From: Cryobacterium sp. M96
Lineage (GTDB): Bacteria > Actinomycetota > Actinomycetes > Actinomycetales > Microbacteriaceae
Length of the DNA stretch: 64,000 nt
Direction: 5' to 3'
Assembly (NCBI RefSeq): GCF_002929845.1
Contig: NZ_PJJS01000047.1
Span: forward strand, 51,640 to 115,639
The notes below the pieces were generated by a model, which saw only the letters and a program-made list of their open reading frames with translations, made no database searches and had not been told where the DNA came from. Positions 24,579-33,780 of this stretch are shown piece by piece. The first letter of the stretch is position 1. Each line of letters starts with the position of its first letter. A program made the translations under genes and the position numbers.

Positions 24579-25025
24579 GTGTCTGTCAACCCCGAACTGC
24601 AGGGCCGGGTCTTCCCGCCCGTCGCCCCCTATCTCGTCGGCCGGGAGAAGGTGCGCGAGTTCTCCCGCGCGGTCTTTGCCACGAGTCCGATCAACCTCGA
24701 CCCGGAGGCCGCGCGCGCCGCGGGCTACGCCGACGTCGTCGCCCCGCCCACATTCGCCGTGGTCGTTCAGGAGGCCACCCTGGCGCAGCTTCTGGCCGTC
24801 CCGGATGCCGGCATCGACTTCACCCGCGTCGTGCACGGAGACCAGCGGTTCACGTTCAGCCGCCCGATCGTGGCCGGTGACGAACTCACCGCCACGCTCC
24901 ACGTGGCCGGCGTAAAGAGCCTCGGCGGCCACTCCATGGTGACGGCCGTGTCAACCATCGTCGACGCCGCCGGCGCGCACGTCGTGACCGCGACCTCCAC
25001 CCTTGTCGTCAGGGGAGACGAATGA
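24579..25025 (+). CDS. MaoC-like dehydratase subunit (HadA type, UPF0336)
   Basis: A 148-residue hot-dog-fold protein: VGREKVREFSRAVFATSP (start of the fold), ADVVAPPTFAVVVQEATL and HGDQRFTFSRPIVAGDELTA. It lacks the hydratase catalytic motif, as expected for the stabilising HadA-like partner of an (R)-3-hydroxyacyl dehydratase. GTG 24579 gives the SVNPELQGRVFPPV start. Its stop overlaps the ATG of the next MaoC gene by 4 bases, and murB follows, an order widely kept in Actinomycetota. Confidence 0.85.
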   Translation: MSVNPELQGRVFPPVAPYLVGREKVREFSRAVFATSPINLDPEAARAAGYADVVAPPTFAVVVQEATLAQLLAVPDAGIDFTRVVHGDQRFTFSRPIVAGDELTATLHVAGVKSLGGHSMVTAVSTIVDAAGAHVVTATSTLVVRGDE

Positions 25026-25456
25026 CCATCATCGCTACGCCCCGCCTCGCTGACCTGACCGTCGGAGACGTCGTCGCCGAGGGCACGTTCCCGCTCACGC
25101 GCGACTCCCTCGTGCACTACGCCGGGGCATCCGGAGACTTCAACCCCATCCACTACCGCGACGACGTGGCCGTGTCCGTGGGACTGCCCGGCGTGCTCGC
25201 GCACGGCATGCTCACCATGGGCTTCGCCGTTCAGCCGGTCGTCGCCTGGGTCGGCGACCCCGGCCGCATCGTGGACTATCAGGTGCGGTTCACCCGCCCC
25301 GTGCTCGTGCCGGCCGACGGCGCGGCGGTCGTGACCGTGGTCGCCAAGGTTGGCGCCATCGACACGGATGCCGGCGTCGCCCGCATCGACCTCATCGTGT
25401 CGTCGGGCGAGGTGACTGTGCTGGGCAAGGCGCAGGCACGCGTGCGCCTGGTCTGA
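25022..25456 (+). CDS. MaoC-like dehydratase catalytic subunit (HadB type)
   Basis: A 144-residue hot-dog-fold hydratase. The active-site signature YAGASGDFNPIHYRDDVA (Asp and His catalytic pair near residues 39-44) and GVLAHGMLTMGF are intact. With the preceding HadA-like protein it should form a heterodimer that dehydrates 3-hydroxyacyl-ACP or -CoA; in mycobacteria this acts in fatty-acid elongation, while here the exact pathway is inferred. It starts within the previous gene (ATGA) and ends 13 bases before murB. Confidence 0.88.
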   Translation: MTIIATPRLADLTVGDVVAEGTFPLTRDSLVHYAGASGDFNPIHYRDDVAVSVGLPGVLAHGMLTMGFAVQPVVAWVGDPGRIVDYQVRFTRPVLVPADGAAVVTVVAKVGAIDTDAGVARIDLIVSSGEVTVLGKAQARVRLV

Positions 25457-25469
25457 GTGGTCGTTCCCG

Positions 25470-26648
25470 ATGACGAGCCCCGCTGCCTCCGCGCCGACCT
25501 TTGCCGACCTGACCACCATGGGCGTCGGCGGCCCTGCCGCCCGGATGGTGTCGCCCGCCACCGAGCAGGACCTTGTCGACCAGACCCTGATCGTGTGGGC
25601 CTCGGGCGATGAGTGGCTGCTGCTCGGCGGCGGATCGAACACGATCGTGGCCGACGAGGGCTTCGACGGTACGGTGATCCGGGTGCTGACCCGCGGGGTG
25701 GACGTTGTCTCGGCTTCCTCTCCCGCGTCCCCTTCGCCGTCTGATCACCCGGACCGGCTGGTGCTGCGAGTGCAGGCTGGCGAGCCCTGGGACGAGCTGG
25801 TGGCCTACACCGTGGCGCAGGGCTGGTCCGGTATCGAGGCACTCTCCGGCATCCCCGGTTCGACCGGGGCCTCCCCGGTGCAGAACATCGGCGCCTACGG
25901 CCAGGAACTCGGCAACAGCCTGGCTGCCATCGACTTCCTCGACTACGACAGTGGCGAACGGCGACGGATGGAGGCTGGCGAGCTCGAACTGGGCTACCGC
26001 ACCTCGGCTCTGAAACAGGGGCTCCGCGGTCTGGTGATCGCGGTCGAATTGAACCTGCACGACACGCAGAGCGAGGCATCCGTTCTCGGCGGCGCGCTCA
26101 GCCGGCCGGTGTCCTACCCGCAGCTTGCGACCGCACTCGGCGTGCAGCTGGGCGATCGGGTGCCGCTCGCGCAGCTGCGGGGCGCCGTCCTGGCCCTGCG
26201 CGCGGGGAAGGGCATGGTGCTCGACCCGAATGACGCTGATACCCGCAGCGCCGGCTCCTTCTTCACCAATCCGATCGTGTCGCTGGCGTTTTCGCGCACA
26301 TTGCCGGACGCCGTGCCCCGCTGGCCGCTCGGCGAGCAGGAACTGCCCGACCGGGTGATCCCGCTCGACGAGTATGCCGGCGTCGGACCGATCCCCGGGG
26401 AGCGGTCCGTGCCGCTCGTGAAGCTGAGCGCCGCCTGGCTGATCGAGCACTCCGGGATCTCGCGCGGCTTCCGGCTGCCGGGCTCCCGCGCCGCGATCTC
26501 CAGCAAGCACACCCTTGCGCTGACCAACACTGGCGGGGCCACCGCCGACGAGATCGCGCAGCTCGCCCGGCTGGTGGAGGCTCGCGTGCAGTCCGAGTTC
26601 GGCGTGATCCTGCAGCCCGAGCCAGTGCTCGTCGGCCTCGACGCCTAG
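25470..26648 (+). CDS. murB: UDP-N-acetylmuramate dehydrogenase
   Basis: A 392-residue FAD enzyme that reduces UDP-GlcNAc-enolpyruvate to UDP-MurNAc in peptidoglycan synthesis. Signatures: LTTMGVGGPAARMVSPATE (N terminus), LLGGGSNTIVADEGFDGTVI (FAD pyrophosphate site), GIEALSGIPGSTGASPVQNI and GAYGQEL (FAD and substrate loops), and RSAGSFFTNPIVS (catalytic Ser). The catalytic Glu lies in the C terminus (VQSEFGVILQPEPVLVG). Length fits type I MurB with actinobacterial insertions. It is cotranscribed with the MaoC pair. Confidence 0.95.
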   Translation: MTSPAASAPTFADLTTMGVGGPAARMVSPATEQDLVDQTLIVWASGDEWLLLGGGSNTIVADEGFDGTVIRVLTRGVDVVSASSPASPSPSDHPDRLVLRVQAGEPWDELVAYTVAQGWSGIEALSGIPGSTGASPVQNIGAYGQELGNSLAAIDFLDYDSGERRRMEAGELELGYRTSALKQGLRGLVIAVELNLHDTQSEASVLGGALSRPVSYPQLATALGVQLGDRVPLAQLRGAVLALRAGKGMVLDPNDADTRSAGSFFTNPIVSLAFSRTLPDAVPRWPLGEQELPDRVIPLDEYAGVGPIPGERSVPLVKLSAAWLIEHSGISRGFRLPGSRAAISSKHTLALTNTGGATADEIAQLARLVEARVQSEFGVILQPEPVLVGLDA

Positions 26649-26713
26649 CGCGGCCCGCGCCGCTCTCGCGGGCCTGAAGCCGTCAAACCGGGGTGTGAGC
26701 GCGGGCGGGGGCG

Positions 26714-27286
26714 TCAGCCGGCGCGGCGGAGCGCGGCGATGATGCCGACCACGATTAGCAGGAGTCCGATCACAATCACGCCGCCGAGCAGCCAGAGCGT
26801 GGGATCGGCGGGAGCAGGTACCAGCACCCCGAGCAGCACGTAGCCGGCCAGGGCGAGCAGGATCACTCCCCAGACGATCGTGCTGAACAGCGGGCGGCGG
26901 AGAAGTCGCATGGATGCCTCGGGGTACGCCGGTTCGGCGGCGGCGGCGGTCGGGGCCGCGGCGCGGGCCGTCGGCACCGGCGCGACCGGAAACGGCGGGT
27001 CCGAGGCGAGAAACGCCTGTGCCGTCGCTGGCGGCTCGACGGAGGGCTCCATCGCGTAGTCAGGGATGGGGCTCGGACAGGCGACCGTGTGAGCCGGGGC
27101 TGCACGGGTGGTCTCAACCTCCACCTCGTGACCGCTCTCCCCATGGCCCTCGGGCTCGGCGGGCGCGGGGTCAGGTGCTGCCGTCACGGACGTGACGGCA
27201 TCCGTGGGCTGATCGTCGAGCGGCCGGGCGAACGGCGGGTTCGGCGGCTCGTTCGGCGGCTGGTTCGGGTCGGGGGTCGTGGTCAT
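26714..27286 (-). CDS. Proline-rich protein with two C-terminal membrane helices
   Basis: A 190-residue protein. Residues 1-120 are disordered and rich in Pro, Ala and Glu (PNQPPNEPPNPPF). Residues 127-148 (LFSTIVWGVILLALAGYVLL) and 158-184 (LWLLGGVIVIGLLLIVVGII) are membrane helices ending in a short basic tail. No family is recognised beyond the general actinobacterial type that accompanies PspC proteins. Its ATG overlaps the stop of the PspC gene, so the two are coupled and probably work together at the membrane. Confidence 0.7.
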   Translation of the reverse strand: MTTTPDPNQPPNEPPNPPFARPLDDQPTDAVTSVTAAPDPAPAEPEGHGESGHEVEVETTRAAPAHTVACPSPIPDYAMEPSVEPPATAQAFLASDPPFPVAPVPTARAAAPTAAAAEPAYPEASMRLLRRPLFSTIVWGVILLALAGYVLLGVLVPAPADPTLWLLGGVIVIGLLLIVVGIIAALRRAG

Positions 27287-28617
27287 CAGGGTTCCAGACG
27301 CGAGGGGCCGACGACAGTGACCTGGCCGAGCGCCGTCCAGACGCGGACGCGGGCCACGGTGCCGGTGCCGTCGTCGTTGAAGGTACGCGAGTCAGAGTAG
27401 AAGGCGCCGCCCTGCTGCACGGCGACCGAGCCGCCGACGTAGTCGATCCTGCCGGCCAGCGCATTCGTCTCCACCAGCACGGCCCGGCCGCGGGGCAGGA
27501 TCAGCTCGGTGACGCCCACGCCCATCCAGATATCGATCGTGCGGTCCTCCACGCTCGCCGCGTTGAGGGCCGTGAGATCGATGGTGGCCCGGCCGGAGAG
27601 CACGGCATACCCCGGGGGAGCAGCGTCGGCATCGGCGCTGACCGTCCAGACCGGGATGCCGACCAGGAAGAACGCGGTGCCGCTCGGGAATAGGCCCAGC
27701 AGCACCAGGGCCACCGCCGCAAGGAAGGCGAACCCACCCAGGGCGCCGCTCTGCTTTCCGCGAATGCCCGACACGATGATGCCAACGGCCAGCACCCCCA
27801 GCGTGACGGCCAGGCCCAGCACCAGTGCGGCATCCGACCAGTTGCCGCCCGACCACACACCGGCGGCGACCGCGCCGCAGAGCAATGCCGACCCGAGCAC
27901 GATCGCGCTGAAGCCGGCCCCGGGGCGAAGGTCGCGCCAGGAGCCGCGTCCGGGTGGTGGCGCGGCAGGGCCGCCGACGGTGACGGCGCCGCCGGCTGTG
28001 CCGGCTGTCCCGGAGCTGCCCGCTGCTTCGGCGGGCTGCATGGCCCCGAAAGCGACACCGGCCCCGATGCCTTCCGCGGCGGTGCTGTGCGGGTACCCGC
28101 CGGCCGGCGCCGTGGTGCGTCGGGCCAGGAAGAACACCAGCCAGATGAGCCCGATCGTCACCCCGACGCTCCAGCCCACCGCGAGTGTGGTCGCCAGCCA
28201 GTCGGGCAGCACGGCCGCCGGGCTCTGCCACCACAGGCTGCGCGTGTAGGAGGCAGAGCTGATGCCCACCAGCGCGATGATCCCGATCATGACGGGCGGA
28301 AAGACGCCGCGAACGGCCTGTTCGGCATGGATGCGACCGGTCGGGCCGGGCAGGAGAGCCCAGCCGACCGCGCACGTGAACAGAACCGGACCGCCGAGGA
28401 CGCCCAGCGCGATGGTCACAACTCGCACCAGCGTGGGGTTCAGCCCAGCTCGCAGTGCGACTCCGCCGCAGACGCCGGCCAGCCAACGGTCGCTCCCGCG
28501 CACGATCCCCGTGGAACGGATTGCGGCGAAGAAGTCGTTGCTCCCGTCGGAGGGGGTGGGGGGAGTGCCGGGCCCCGCGGCCGACGGCGTCGTCTGGCTC
28601 TCGGGTGCGTCGGTCAT
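27286..28617 (-). CDS. PspC domain-containing membrane protein
   Basis: A 443-residue protein. The PspC domain is near the N terminus (about residues 38-92: GSDRWLAGVCGGVALRAGLN, then a helix VTIALGVLGGPVLFTCAVGW). Five or six further membrane helices follow to about residue 345. A C-terminal beta-rich domain (DLTALNAASVEDRTIDIWMG, ILPRGRAVLVETNALAGRI) resembles the cell-wall-active LiaF-like domain. Such fusions are often linked to envelope-stress sensing with a histidine kinase; none is adjacent here. It is coupled to the downstream proline-rich gene. Confidence 0.85.
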   Translation of the reverse strand: MTDAPESQTTPSAAGPGTPPTPSDGSNDFFAAIRSTGIVRGSDRWLAGVCGGVALRAGLNPTLVRVVTIALGVLGGPVLFTCAVGWALLPGPTGRIHAEQAVRGVFPPVMIGIIALVGISSASYTRSLWWQSPAAVLPDWLATTLAVGWSVGVTIGLIWLVFFLARRTTAPAGGYPHSTAAEGIGAGVAFGAMQPAEAAGSSGTAGTAGGAVTVGGPAAPPPGRGSWRDLRPGAGFSAIVLGSALLCGAVAAGVWSGGNWSDAALVLGLAVTLGVLAVGIIVSGIRGKQSGALGGFAFLAAVALVLLGLFPSGTAFFLVGIPVWTVSADADAAPPGYAVLSGRATIDLTALNAASVEDRTIDIWMGVGVTELILPRGRAVLVETNALAGRIDYVGGSVAVQQGGAFYSDSRTFNDDGTGTVARVRVWTALGQVTVVGPSRLEP

Positions 28618-28830
28618 GCTGCCAGTGTGCTCGCGGTGGCCCGAGCCGACAATGCCGGGTGTCGTTCGGTGAGTGAGCCCTGATGGCTGCGGGCGATGGG
28701 GGTTCGCGGCTCGGGGTTCCGAGGTCGTTGTTCTGGAGGCCGACGCAGGCGTGCAGTGGACCGCGACGCGGGATGGACGTGCGCTGCAAACGCCATGTCG
28801 GTCGAGTCTGGGCCCTGCCGCAACTCGTCC

Positions 28831-28919
28831 CGAACGAATTCGACGGAGATTTCACTCTGAACAGCGCGTTTGGGCTCAAAAATGGGTGTTTGGCCCAAAA
28901 TCTCCGTCGAGTTGGTTCG
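28831..28919 (+). repeat. 89-bp inverted-arm intergenic element, copy 3
   Basis: Arms as in copy 1, with GAGATTTC and CGTCGAGTTGG as the only changes. The unique centre carries TGGGC ... GCCCA pairing. It lies between the start of the PspC gene and the end of a truncated ABC permease. Confidence 0.85.
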
Positions 28920-29021
28920 AGGCCGGGCCCGGTGCTCATCCTGTGATGAACAGTGTCCACGCGGTGCGGTCAGCTCTGACCTTCCGTGAGCGACACAACA
29001 AGCCGTTCAGGAGTCACGCTC

Positions 29022-29400
29022 CTAGGTGTCCTTGCGGATCCAGCGAAACGTGACCCGGCTGAGCACCAGCCCCACCACCAGCCAGATGAGCAGGCTCAGC
29101 GCGATCAGCGGAAAGTCCTGGGAACCGCTCTGCTCAAGGTTCGCGAAGCTGTCGGGCAGGAACACTCCGCGCATGCCCTGCGCCATCCACTTCAGTGGGA
29201 ATACGCTGGCCGCGTTCTGCATCCAGTCGGGCAGCAGGTAGAACTGCAGGTAGACGCCGGAGATGAACTGCAGGATCAGCACGATGGGGATGACCAGCGG
29301 CAGCGGAATGCCGACGATCAGGGCGGCGGTGTGATGACTGAGGAAGGCGCCGGGTGGCATCCGTCGCAGGATGGCGGTGCGGCGCTCGAGCGTGGACAGG
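29022..29400 (-). pseudogene. ABC-2 type permease, 5'-truncated
   Basis: Only the C-terminal 110 or so residues remain: IVGIPLPLVIPIVLILQFIS, then VYLQFYLLPDWMQNAASVFP, KWMAQGMRGVFLPDS and a last helix ending RVTFRWIRKDT with a normal stop. This is the conserved end of an ABC-2 exporter permease (the PDW...FP..W...R motif). The preceding helices, the start codon and the partner ATPase gene are absent. A nested inverted repeat lies just upstream (29429-29480). It is likely the stub of a deleted exporter operon. Confidence 0.7.
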
Positions 29401-29428
29401 GTGCCGGAGATTGTCCACAGCCCCGGCC

Positions 29429-29480
29429 GAACCGACAGGAAGGGGGCAGGAGGGCTCCTGACCCCCCAAGCTGTCGGTTC
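29429..29480. repeat. Nested inverted repeat
   Basis: GAACCGACAG (29429-29438) and CTGTCGGTTC (29471-29480) are perfect complements, and between them GGGGGCAGGA pairs with TCCTGACCCCC apart from one base. Together they form a long two-step hairpin between the truncated permease and the aminotransferase stop. It could end the aminotransferase transcript, though no T-run is present. Confidence 0.6.
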
Positions 29481-29506
29481 ACCGGCGAGCCGTTTGGCGT
29501 GCTGCG

Positions 29507-30709
29507 CTAGGCGAACAGCCGCTGGAGGCGCTGCACGCCCTCGAGCAGGGCCGCGTCGCCGAGCGCGTAGGAGAAGCGCAGGTAGCCGCTGGGGCCGAAC
29601 GCCTCGCCGGGCACGACGGCCACCTCGGCCTGGTCCAGGATAAGATCGGCCAGCTCCAGGGAGGTGGTCGGGGTGACGCCGCCCCAGGTGCGTCCGAGCA
29701 GGCCGGTGACGTCGGGGTAGACGTAGAACGCCCCCTGCGGCGTCGGCGTGACGATGCCGGGGATCGTGTTCAGCTCGGCGACGATGACCTGTCGGCGACG
29801 GTCGAAGGCATCCCGCATGGCGATCGCGGCATCCTGAGGGCCGTTGAGTGCGGCGATCCCGGCGCGCTGGGAGATGTTCGACACGTTCGACGACAGGTGC
29901 GACTGCAGGTTGGCGGCGGCCTTCATCGCGTCCTGCGGGCCGACCATCCAGCCGAGCCGCCAGCCGGTCATCGCGTAGGTCTTGGCGACGCCGTTGACCA
30001 GGATGGTGCGGTCGGCCAGCGTGGGGACGGCCTCGACGATCGAGATCGCACGCACGCCGTCATACGTGAGGTTCTGGTAGATCTCGTCGCTGACGATCCA
30101 GAGGCCGTGTTCCTCGGCCCACTCGCCGATGGCCTTCGTCTGCTCGGGGGAGTAGACGGCTCCGGTGGGGTTGGACGGCGACACGAACAGCAGCACCTTG
30201 GTGCGCGGCGTGCGCGCCGCCTCGAGCTGCTCGACGGTGACGAGGTAGCTCTGGTCACTGCCGGCGAAGACGTCGACCTGCACGCCGCCGGCCAGCCGGA
30301 TCGACTCCGGGTAGGTGGTCCAGTACGGCGTGGGCACGAGCACCTCATCGCCCGGGTCGAGCAGCGTGGCGAAAGCCTGGTAGACGGCCTGCTTGCCGCC
30401 GTTGGTGACGACCACCTGGCTGGGCGAGATCGCCAGGCCGCTGTCACGGAGCGTTTTGGCCGCAATGGCCTCGCGCAGGTCGGGCAGCCCGGCCGCCGGA
30501 GTGTACCGGTGGTTCTTCGGGTCGCGGACCGCCAGTAGGGCGGCTTCGACGATGTGCTCCGGGGTGGGGAAATCAGGCTCGCCCGCGGCGAAACTGATGA
30601 CCGGCCGGTCGGCGGCCTGCAGGGCCTTCGCCTTGCCGTCCACCTTGAGGGTCGCGGACTCCGCAATGGAGCCGATTCGGGTAGAGATGCGCTTGGATTC
30701 GTGGGCCAC
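29507..30709 (-). CDS. Pyridoxal-phosphate aminotransferase, aspartate type (class I)
   Basis: A 400-residue fold-type I aminotransferase. Motifs: [40 protein letters not shown] (PLP phosphate loop), [26 protein letters not shown] (Asp and Tyr contacts) and the PLP lysine in [18 protein letters not shown]; the substrate Arg lies in YLRFSYA. This is the subgroup of bacterial AspC that often also handles aromatic acids. The GTG at 30709 begins [19 protein letters not shown]. The position beside tRNA-Trp-secE-nusG is usual in this lineage. Confidence 0.92.
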   Translation of the reverse strand: MAHESKRISTRIGSIAESATLKVDGKAKALQAADRPVISFAAGEPDFPTPEHIVEAALLAVRDPKNHRYTPAAGLPDLREAIAAKTLRDSGLAISPSQVVVTNGGKQAVYQAFATLLDPGDEVLVPTPYWTTYPESIRLAGGVQVDVFAGSDQSYLVTVEQLEAARTPRTKVLLFVSPSNPTGAVYSPEQTKAIGEWAEEHGLWIVSDEIYQNLTYDGVRAISIVEAVPTLADRTILVNGVAKTYAMTGWRLGWMVGPQDAMKAAANLQSHLSSNVSNISQRAGIAALNGPQDAAIAMRDAFDRRRQVIVAELNTIPGIVTPTPQGAFYVYPDVTGLLGRTWGGVTPTTSLELADLILDQAEVAVVPGEAFGPSGYLRFSYALGDAALLEGVQRLQRLFA

Positions 30710-30879
30710 GCTTCGAGCATACGGGGCTGCCTCGTTCTGCTGGGGCTGTCTCGGCTTTACAGTGGCCCCCGGGTGACCTAGACTCGACGAGGTAATTCAA
30801 TTCTGCCAATCTTTTTTGCGCCCGCTTGTCGGTTCGTTCCGGGGTCCGAGTGCTACGAGTAGTTTGAATTTCGTTCCAT

Positions 30880-30952
30880 AGGGTGGTGGCTCAATTGGTA
30901 GAGCAGCGGTCTCCAAAACCGCAGGTTGCAGGTTCGAGTCCTGTCCGCCCTG
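30880..30952 (+). tRNA. tRNA-Trp (CCA anticodon)
   Basis: The cloverleaf is complete: acceptor AGGGTGG/CCGCCCT, D arm GCTC-AATTGGTA-GAGC, anticodon stem GCGGT/ACCGC with loop CTCCAAA (anticodon 30913-30915) and T arm GCAGG-TTCGAGT-CCTGT. The discriminator G at 30952 suits Trp, and the next bases are CA. It is the first gene of the secE-nusG region. Confidence 0.95.
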
Positions 30953-30994
30953 CAAGTCGGTGGCATTCCGTCGGCACATGAAAGGTGTAATCAG

Positions 30995-31270
30995 GTGGCC
31001 CGAAAAGTTGTCGACGAACCCAGTGAGGAAATCGTCGCAAACGCGAAACTTGCGCTCGATTCCAAGCGCGGTCCTTTCGCTCGGATGTCCCTGTTCATCA
31101 AGCAGGTCATGGCGGAGCTCCGCAAGGTCGTCACCCCCACCCGCAAAGAACTCCTCAGCTACACGGGTGTGGTGCTGGTATTCGTTGTCATCATGATGGC
31201 CATCGTTTCCGCCTTCGACTGGATGTTCGCGCTCGCCGTCACGTACGTGTTCGGAACGCCGGGCGGGTAG
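30995..31270 (+). CDS. secE: Preprotein translocase subunit SecE
   Basis: A 91-residue single-span protein of the SecYEG channel. The amphipathic helix FIKQVMAELRKVVTPTRKEL followed by a C-terminal membrane helix (TGVVLVFVVIMMAIVSAFDW) is the SecE core. GTG 30995 follows GAAAGG (30980-30985). It sits between tRNA-Trp and nusG, the standard bacterial order. Confidence 0.95.
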   Translation: MARKVVDEPSEEIVANAKLALDSKRGPFARMSLFIKQVMAELRKVVTPTRKELLSYTGVVLVFVVIMMAIVSAFDWMFALAVTYVFGTPGG

Positions 31271-31404
31271 GCAGCTTCCGGTTCCGCATCCGCTCCCAGC
31301 GGCCGCAGCCACGCATCAATCAAGAAGAGTCACTGCAGAATTCAGGGCAAACGCTGTTTGGGTCACGGTTTCGTGCCCACGCAATAGAAAAGGATTGAAA
31401 TTTA

Positions 31405-32388
31405 GTGACTGACACGAATCACGACGATGTCGACTGGGCCACCGCCGCCGAGCAGTCCTCCACCGAGGACGAGGCGCAGGAGGGCAACACCCTCGCCGCT
31501 GAAGAAGACTCCGTAGAGGCTGCCGAGCAGGTCGCCGTGCACGTGTTCGACCCGAGCATGGGCGTCGAAGTCAACCTCGACGCCGCGCTCGACGCGTTGG
31601 CCGAGCCCGCTGACCCCGACGCCGACGCTCTCGTCGACGAGGCCCTCGACATCGATTCCGACGACGAGGCCGAGGCCGCCGTCGAGGCCGTGGAAGACGA
31701 AGACGAAGTGGCAGTCGAGGCTGAAGAGGCAACGGATGTCGATGCCGAGCCCGCCGAGGACGAGACCCCCGAAGACCCCTACGAAGAATTCCGCAAGGAA
31801 CTGCGCTTCCAGCCCGGCAAGTGGTTCGTCATTCATTCCTATGCCGGCTTCGAACGCCGCGTGAAGTCGAACATCGAGAACCGCAAGCAGTCGATGGCCA
31901 TGGAAGATTTCATCTACCAGGTCGAGGTTCCGATGGAAGACGTCGTCGAGATCAAGAACGGCCAGCGCAAGATGGTCACCCGCGTGCGCATCCCCGGCTA
32001 CGTGCTCGTTCGCATGGACCTCAACGAAGACAGCTGGTCCGTGGTGCGTCACACGCCCGGCGTCACCGGATTCGTCGGCAACGCGCACAACCCCACGCCG
32101 CTTCGCTTCGAGGAAGCCTTCGGCATGCTGAAGAGCCTCGTCGAGATCCAGGACGTCCCCACCGCCAAGACCGGCGGACACGGCGGCAAGGTCCCGACCC
32201 GCGCCCTCCCGGCCGAGATCGACTACGAGATCGGCGAGACGATCACGATCAAGGAAGGCTCGTTCGCGGGTCTGCCCGGATCGATCAGCGAGATCAAGGC
32301 GGAAAGCGGCAAGCTCATCGTGCTGGTTTCCCTCTTCGAGCGCGAAACCCCGGTCGAGCTCAGCTTCGACCAGGTCACCAAGCTCTAA
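31405..32388 (+). CDS. nusG: Transcription termination/antitermination protein NusG
   Basis: A 327-residue NusG. The first 125 residues or so are an acidic, low-complexity extension (many DAD, EEA and DED runs), a feature of Actinomycetota. The NGN domain follows ([20 protein letters not shown], then [20 protein letters not shown] and TPGVTGFVG), and the KOW domain is at the end ([20 protein letters not shown]). GTG 31405 follows AAAAGGA. It binds RNA polymerase and couples it to Rho or the ribosome. Confidence 0.96.
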   Translation: MTDTNHDDVDWATAAEQSSTEDEAQEGNTLAAEEDSVEAAEQVAVHVFDPSMGVEVNLDAALDALAEPADPDADALVDEALDIDSDDEAEAAVEAVEDEDEVAVEAEEATDVDAEPAEDETPEDPYEEFRKELRFQPGKWFVIHSYAGFERRVKSNIENRKQSMAMEDFIYQVEVPMEDVVEIKNGQRKMVTRVRIPGYVLVRMDLNEDSWSVVRHTPGVTGFVGNAHNPTPLRFEEAFGMLKSLVEIQDVPTAKTGGHGGKVPTRALPAEIDYEIGETITIKEGSFAGLPGSISEIKAESGKLIVLVSLFERETPVELSFDQVTKL

Positions 32389-32491
32389 AGGGACTGCACA
32401 CCCTCCCCACGGATTCAAGTTCACCGGGGCCCGTCCGGGCCACCGGGAGAGCGGCCCCTGGCTGCTCGTCATTACAAAGTAAGGAAGAACA

Positions 32492-32923
32492 ATGGCACCG
32501 AAGAAGAAGGTAACCGGTCTGATCAAGCTTCAGATCAAGGCCGGCGCCGCCAACCCCGCACCGCCCATCGGGCCGGCGCTGGGTCAGCACGGCGTCAACA
32601 TCATGGAATTCTGCAAGGCGTACAACGCTCAGACGGAATCCCAGCGCGGCAACGTCATCCCGGTGGAAATCACCGTCTACGACGACCGTTCATTCACTTT
32701 CATCCTGAAGACTCCTCCGGCGGCGGAGCTCATCAAGAAGGCGGCCGGCGTCGCCAAGGGCAGTGGAACCCCGCACACCGTCAAGGTTGCGAAGCTCACC
32801 CAGGCCCAGGTCCGCGAGATCGCCGAGGCCAAGATGGTTGACCTCAACGCGAACGACCTCGACGCAGCGTCGAAGATCATCGCCGGCACCGCCCGCTCCA
32901 TGGGCATCACGGTCGAGGCCTAA
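32492..32923 (+). CDS. rplK: 50S ribosomal protein L11
   Basis: A 143-residue L11: [40 protein letters not shown] and [12 protein letters not shown] at the end. It binds the GTPase centre of 23S rRNA. The ATG follows AAGGAAG. It is followed after 93 bases by rplA, the usual order, and is part of the secE-nusG-rplKA transcript. Confidence 0.97.
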   Translation: MAPKKKVTGLIKLQIKAGAANPAPPIGPALGQHGVNIMEFCKAYNAQTESQRGNVIPVEITVYDDRSFTFILKTPPAAELIKKAAGVAKGSGTPHTVKVAKLTQAQVREIAEAKMVDLNANDLDAASKIIAGTARSMGITVEA

Positions 32924-33016
32924 CCACCTCCCCCAGGCATCCCGCCACCAGCAGTACGTGGAAGAGCCAGCCAGGCTCGCACCACACTCTCAATTTCGTT
33001 TTACAGGAGATTCAAC

Positions 33017-33706
33017 ATGGCACAGAAGTCAAAGGCCTACCGGGCCGCGGCCGAGAAGATCGACGCAGACAAGCTCTACACCCCGACCGAGGCCGTCACT
33101 CTGGCCCGGGAGACCGGCTCCGCGAACTTCAACTCGACCGTCGAGGTCGCCCTCAAGCTCGGCGTCGACCCTCGCAAGGCTGACCAGATGGTTCGCGGTA
33201 CCGTGATTCTTCCTCACGGCACCGGTCGCACCGCCCGCGTCATCGTCTTCGCAACGGGCCCCGCGGCCGAAGCGGCAATCGCTGCCGGTGCCGACGAGGT
33301 CGGTGGCGACGAGCTCATCGAGAAGGTGGCCGCCGGCTACACCTCGTTCGACTCCGCCGTCTCGACCCCGGAGCTCATGGGCAAGGTCGGTCGTCTCGGT
33401 AAGGTTCTCGGCCCGCGCGGCCTCATGCCGAACCCGAAGACCGGAACCGTGACGCCTGACGTCGCGCGCGCCGTGTCCGACATCAAGGGCGGAAAGATCG
33501 CGTTCCGCGTCGACAAGCACGCCAACGTGCAGTTCGTCGTCGGCAAGGTGTCCTTCACCGCCGAGCAGCTGAATGAAAACATCAGCGCCGCTCTCGAGGA
33601 GATCGTCCGCCTCAAGCCCAGCTCCTCCAAGGGCCGTTACATCATGAAGGGTGCCGTTTCGACCACGTTCGGCCCCGGCATCGCTCTCGATGTGAACAGC
33701 ATCTAG
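33017..33706 (+). CDS. rplA: 50S ribosomal protein L1
   Basis: A 229-residue L1 with [36 protein letters not shown] (the RNA-binding signature) and [19 protein letters not shown]. It forms the mobile L1 stalk and normally represses its own operon by binding mRNA. The ATG follows CAGGAGA. A strong terminator at 33734 ends the operon, so rplJ-rplL, 19 kb away, must be transcribed separately. Confidence 0.97.
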   Translation: MAQKSKAYRAAAEKIDADKLYTPTEAVTLARETGSANFNSTVEVALKLGVDPRKADQMVRGTVILPHGTGRTARVIVFATGPAAEAAIAAGADEVGGDELIEKVAAGYTSFDSAVSTPELMGKVGRLGKVLGPRGLMPNPKTGTVTPDVARAVSDIKGGKIAFRVDKHANVQFVVGKVSFTAEQLNENISAALEEIVRLKPSSSKGRYIMKGAVSTTFGPGIALDVNSI

Positions 33707-33733
33707 TCAGTTCCACCGCAGCCCGGCTGCACC

Positions 33734-33770
33734 AGGAAGGGCCCGTCGAAAGACTGGGCCCTTCCCTCGT
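33734..33770 (+). terminator. Terminator of the rplK-rplA operon
   Basis: A perfect stem GGAAGGGCCC / GGGCCCTTCC (33735-33744, 33756-33765) with an 11-base loop, followed by CTCGTT. It lies 28 bases after the rplA stop and just before the end of the convergent transporter gene. Confidence 0.8.
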
Positions 33771-33780
33771 TAACGGATGC

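Noticed and set aside
30559..30879. Possible riboswitch or leader upstream of tRNA-Trp.
   Set aside because: No conserved riboswitch core or terminator was found; most of the stretch is the start of the aminotransferase gene and its promoter.
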